Shown piece by piece: positions 61,051-64,000 of a stretch of DNA of 64,000 nt. The stretch is from positions 1,384,231 to 1,448,230 of the forward strand of contig NZ_FXLN01000004.1 in the NCBI RefSeq assembly GCF_900176635.1, read 5' to 3'. Source of the DNA: Clostridium merdae (GTDB lineage: Bacteria; Bacillota; Clostridia; Oscillospirales; Acutalibacteraceae). The translations under genes were made by a program, and so were the position numbers. The notes under the pieces are model-generated. The model did no database searches. It was not told where the DNA came from and saw nothing but the letters and a program-made list of their open reading frames with translations. Every line of letters starts with the position of its first letter. Positions within the stretch are counted from its first letter, which is position 1.

Positions 61051-62637
61051 TCAAAGCAAAGCGTTGGCAATCTCTTGGAATACGGGGGCTCCGTCACTGG
61101 CACCCTGTGCGTCCTCTGAAAGCACCACAATGCTGTACCGTGGTGTATTGAGAGGGAAAAATCCTGCATACCAGCCTTGCTCCACTTCTTTTGTGCCCAC
61201 ATATTGCCCGGTTTGCGCCGTGCCCGTTTTAATACCTGCTCCGCCGAGTACCGGCTTACCCTTTTTGGCAGTTCCCTCCTCCACTGCGGCACCCATAAAC
61301 TGCCGTAGCTGTGCCGCTGTATCCTGCGACATAACACGTACTGCCTGTGTGCTTTTTGTCTTTTCTACATACTGCAATTTTTCGTCCACAAGTCCCTCCA
61401 CCAAACTGGGTGGAGTATACACACCACCGGAAGCGACTGCGTTCATTAAACCTGCAATTTGAACTGGAGTTGCAGACAGCTTCCCCTGACCAAACGAAAA
61501 GTTTGCCAGTGCACGTGGTACCAGCAGCTCCTTTTGTTCCGGCAAGCTGCCCGCCGCACTGGAGTACCCCGGAGCAAAGCTTTGGCTTTGTCCAAAACCA
61601 AGCGATTGCGCCATGCGAAGAAGTGTTTCATTGGGAATTTGCTGCATTAAGCGGACAAAATAGCTATTACAGGAGTGGGCAATCGCACCCTGCATATTGA
61701 GCGTGCCATGTGCCTTACCATTAAAGCAGTGGTAAACTCCCCCGCCAACCTCAATACCGCCGGTACAGGTAAAGGTGGTTTCGGGTGAAACGCCGCTCTC
61801 CAGAGCCGCTGCTGCGGAAACCACCTTAAACACTGAACCAACACTATACGCAGAAATTGCTCGGTTCATCAGCGGAGAATCGGGATTCTCCATTGCCGAT
61901 TTTAAATCGTTTTGAGAGAAATCTGGCAGGCTTACCATGGCTCGGATTTTTCCGCTGGGTACCTCCGTAACCACAACGGCACCTTTTTTCAGGTATTTTT
62001 TTGCCGCCTTCTCCGCAATTTTTTGTATTTCTTCATCAAGCGTGAGTACCACGCCCCTTTTATTTTTCTCTGAGGTGTCTTTAATCTCTTTATTTTCTCC
62101 GGACAATACACGGTTTACGGCGTCTACCCGGTAGCTTACCGTTATTCCGCCAGGGTCGGCGGATAAATAATCCTGATATGCCTTTTCCATTCCCGCCACG
62201 CCGATATTACTGCCATCCAAATACCCAATTACATTGGCGGCAATTTGGTCGTTTGTTTTATAACGGTGGTATGTTTCAAAGGTATCAATGCCCTCGGCGT
62301 GAACCGATTTGGGCAGGGTAAGCAAAAACGGTTTGCCCTTCGTGAGTAATGTATAAACCTCTTCCATTCGCTCGCGCGGCAAAACATCTGCCAAAATGGA
62401 GGCCGCCTCTGGCGTGGGGTTCACTACGGCTGTATAGCCGGTTTCTGTACCTGTTAGTGGTTTTAAGTTAGTATCGTAAACAGTTCCTCGCCCAGAAGCC
62501 ACTGTTAAACGGTAGCTGCTTTGGCGGTCAGCCGCTTCTGCCAGCTGGTTACCTGTTGAGAGCCGGTAAAGGTTTGTGACTAGTAATAACAAACAGACCA
62601 TAAAAATGGAATAAAAAGCAGCCACACGCTTGCTCAT
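61051..62637 (-). CDS. Class B penicillin-binding protein (transpeptidase)
   Basis: 528 residues from the ATG at 62637, 7 nt after GGGAGGG. A membrane anchor (about residues 7-25) is followed by a dimerisation domain and a transpeptidase domain with the three active-site motifs SVFK (SxxK, near residue 270), SCN (SxN) and KTGTAQ (KTG). No PASTA domain is present, so it differs from SpoVD and from PBP2x; it is closest in plan to PbpA-type or SpoVD-like short enzymes. It cross-links peptidoglycan. Whether it serves growth or sporulation is not shown. Monocistronic. Confidence 0.93.
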   Translation of the reverse strand: MSKRVAAFYSIFMVCLLLLVTNLYRLSTGNQLAEAADRQSSYRLTVASGRGTVYDTNLKPLTGTETGYTAVVNPTPEAASILADVLPRERMEEVYTLLTKGKPFLLTLPKSVHAEGIDTFETYHRYKTNDQIAANVIGYLDGSNIGVAGMEKAYQDYLSADPGGITVSYRVDAVNRVLSGENKEIKDTSEKNKRGVVLTLDEEIQKIAEKAAKKYLKKGAVVVTEVPSGKIRAMVSLPDFSQNDLKSAMENPDSPLMNRAISAYSVGSVFKVVSAAAALESGVSPETTFTCTGGIEVGGGVYHCFNGKAHGTLNMQGAIAHSCNSYFVRLMQQIPNETLLRMAQSLGFGQSQSFAPGYSSAAGSLPEQKELLVPRALANFSFGQGKLSATPVQIAGLMNAVASGGVYTPPSLVEGLVDEKLQYVEKTKSTQAVRVMSQDTAAQLRQFMGAAVEEGTAKKGKPVLGGAGIKTGTAQTGQYVGTKEVEQGWYAGFFPLNTPRYSIVVLSEDAQGASDGAPVFQEIANALL

Positions 62638-63018
62638 GTTCAATCCCTCCCGTTTTATAGCATATCCAGAATCAGGAAGGTTTAAACAATGTTACATGCG
62701 AGCTACGAACCTGCTCTTGCAGAAAAAACCAATGAAAAAATTCAATTATTTATGCCTTTTTAATCCCTATATTTCAAAAAAAACCTGGCAGAAATAAAAA
62801 ATAAATTTTATTATTTTTCTTCTTTATTCCCACTTTACACCGGGCTTTAATTTCGATATATTTTTAATAATAAATCTGAATGGCATTTTCAGAACCTCGC
62901 TTGCAGCAATCTTTCCACTGCATGCGAATCAGCCTGCGCAGCAAGCAGAATCCCACCTGCTTTACCCGGACGCTGAGAAACCTAGCCCACGCCTTCAGTA
63001 TACGATGGGAGAAATCGA
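62638..63018. other. Intergenic region between divergent genes
   Basis: About 380 nt, AT-rich between 62740 and 62880. No convincing gene. GGGAG near 63006 is the site for the next gene. No promoter could be assigned with confidence. Confidence 0.5.
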
Positions 63019-63933
63019 ATGAAATTTGAAATGAGTGAAGACCTTTATCAGCGTATTTTTCAAAATAGTCCGGACGCAATTTTAATTGCAAACCCTAAGG
63101 GAAGAATCTACCGGGCGAACCCAAGCGCATGCCAGCTTTTTTTAAGAACCGAGGAGGAGCTTTGTTATTTAGGGCGGGCTGGAATTGTGGATTTAGGTGA
63201 CCCGAAACTCGCACTCGCCATACAGGAGCGTGAAAAGTACGGTAAAGCGCGCAGTGAATTAACCCTTCTTCGCAGTGACGGCAGTAAGTTTGTTGCAGAC
63301 TACGCCTCCTCCCTGTTTCAGGACAAGAATGGTGAGTGGCTTGCTGTTTTATCGATTCGTGATCTAAGTGATTATAAGCAAACCGAGGCAAAGCTACGCA
63401 GAAGCCAAGAGGAAAGCGAATTTCTTGCCATGCACGACTATTTAACTGGAGCGCTGGCACGCAGGTGCTTTATTGATATGTTAAGTGCCGAGATGAATAA
63501 GGCTCGATGGGAAAACCAGCCACTTACCGTAGCCATTGCAGACATTGATTATTTTAAGAACATTAATGATACCTATGGCCATATTTTCGGTGACACCGTT
63601 CTAAAGCGCTTTGCTGTATGTCTTTCAATGACCCTGCGCCCTTACGATTTTTTAGGCCGCTTTGGGGGTGATGAATTTATTCTTTGCTTCCCCAACACAA
63701 AGCTAGAAGAAGCATTTACTATTCTAGAAGAAATACGCCACAACGTAGAGCAAATGGATATTTATAATGATTCCAAGCAAATTGAGGTAACTGCCAGCTT
63801 TGGTGCAGCAGAATACCAGAGTGAGTATGGCTCTGACACAAATACGTTTTTAGACAAAGCAGATGATTTATTATACCGTGCAAAACAAAAACGAAATTTT
63901 GTATATAGTGAAGCATTTCTTGAAGAACGGTAG
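63019..63933 (+). CDS. PAS-GGDEF diguanylate cyclase
   Basis: 304 residues, no membrane segment. A PAS domain (about residues 8-125, with RIFQNSPDAILIANPKGRIYRAN) is followed by a GGDEF domain (about 135-300) with the intact active site GRFGGDEF and the DIDYFKNINDTYGH motif. It should make cyclic di-GMP from GTP in response to a cytoplasmic signal sensed by PAS. No allosteric RxxD motif is obvious just before GGDEF. It stands alone before a terminator. Confidence 0.94.
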   Translation: MKFEMSEDLYQRIFQNSPDAILIANPKGRIYRANPSACQLFLRTEEELCYLGRAGIVDLGDPKLALAIQEREKYGKARSELTLLRSDGSKFVADYASSLFQDKNGEWLAVLSIRDLSDYKQTEAKLRRSQEESEFLAMHDYLTGALARRCFIDMLSAEMNKARWENQPLTVAIADIDYFKNINDTYGHIFGDTVLKRFAVCLSMTLRPYDFLGRFGGDEFILCFPNTKLEEAFTILEEIRHNVEQMDIYNDSKQIEVTASFGAAEYQSEYGSDTNTFLDKADDLLYRAKQKRNFVYSEAFLEER

Positions 63934-63940
63934 AAAACAC

Positions 63941-63975
63941 AAGAGCCCCACCAGTGTATTACTGGTGGGGCTCTT
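63941..63975 (+). terminator. Terminator after the GGDEF gene
   Basis: Perfect 15-bp arms (63941-63955 with 63961-63975), 5-nt loop, then TGTTT. Confidence 0.87.
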
Positions 63976-64000
63976 TGTTTATACTCTATGATAGGATAGC

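Overview
The window looks like a chromosomal segment from a low-to-mid GC, endospore-forming member of the Clostridia, most likely Oscillospiraceae/Ruminococcaceae. The support is a spoIIQ-like, spoIVB, spo0A block, strong AGGAGG ribosome binding sites with many TTG and GTG starts, vegetative promoters close to TTGACA-17-TATAAT, a T-box before alaS, an RNase M5 gene and a ComEC/HolA/RnmV cluster. Species is not assigned.

Layout. 1-4.8 kb: the 5' part of a large Asp-rich secreted surface protein behind a perfect consensus promoter and a folded leader, then a MORN-repeat protein and a small conserved protein. 5.0-9.4 kb: trmL and a lower-glycolysis cluster pgk-tpiA-gpmI. 9.4-10.4 kb: two paralogous small membrane proteins of unknown role. 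10.5-15.9 kb (minus): iscS-like desulfurase, thiI, cinA and a serine hydrolase; the first pair makes 4-thiouridine in tRNA. 16-19.1 kb: a Fur-family regulator, an XRE membrane regulator, a DUF6273-like protein and lexA with its own SOS box. 19.2-23.1 kb: a candidate small RNA and the sporulation genes spoIIQ (with a sigma-F-like promoter), spoIVB and spo0A. 23.1-27.9 kb: phosphodiester glycosidase-like protein, sirtuin, tRNA-Pro(GGG), a DUF3784-like protein and two tandem zinc-ribbon membrane proteins.

27.9-29.8 kb has no convincing protein gene. It holds two candidate structured RNAs on opposite strands and a mosaic of direct and inverted repeats. 29.8-34.3 kb: small proteins (44 aa, ComFB-like, a Thr/Asn-tailed protein), a YitT transporter, a flavodoxin/ferredoxin fusion, a DUF4261-like protein and a Gly-Pro-Pro repeat protein. 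34.5-38.4 kb: potABCD polyamine importer whose binding protein has a C-terminal membrane anchor. 39-43.2 kb: an NlpC/P60 hydrolase with WalR-like boxes, a chemoreceptor and a hexapeptide acetyltransferase whose promoter sits in a 15-bp dyad.

43.5-50.9 kb is a siderophore/iron uptake operon (binding protein, two FecCD permeases, ATPase, exporter-fold ABC protein, DtxR-like regulator lacking metal ligands) with a divergent AraC regulator. 51-52.9 kb: GNAT acetyltransferase, glutamine-amidotransferase-like protein and tRNA-Leu(GAG). 52.9-64 kb: rnmV, holA, comEC (degenerate beta-lactamase domain), a phosphoribosyltransferase, a HIT protein, alaS with T-box, a class B penicillin-binding protein and a PAS-GGDEF diguanylate cyclase.

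No CRISPR array, integrase, transposase or complete prophage is visible. The most unusual material is the RNA/repeat tract at 28.0-29.8 kb, the sRNA candidate at 19.3 kb, and several regulators with altered signature residues (Spo0A, the DtxR-like protein, ComEC). All functional assignments come from reading motifs in the sequence; no database search was run.
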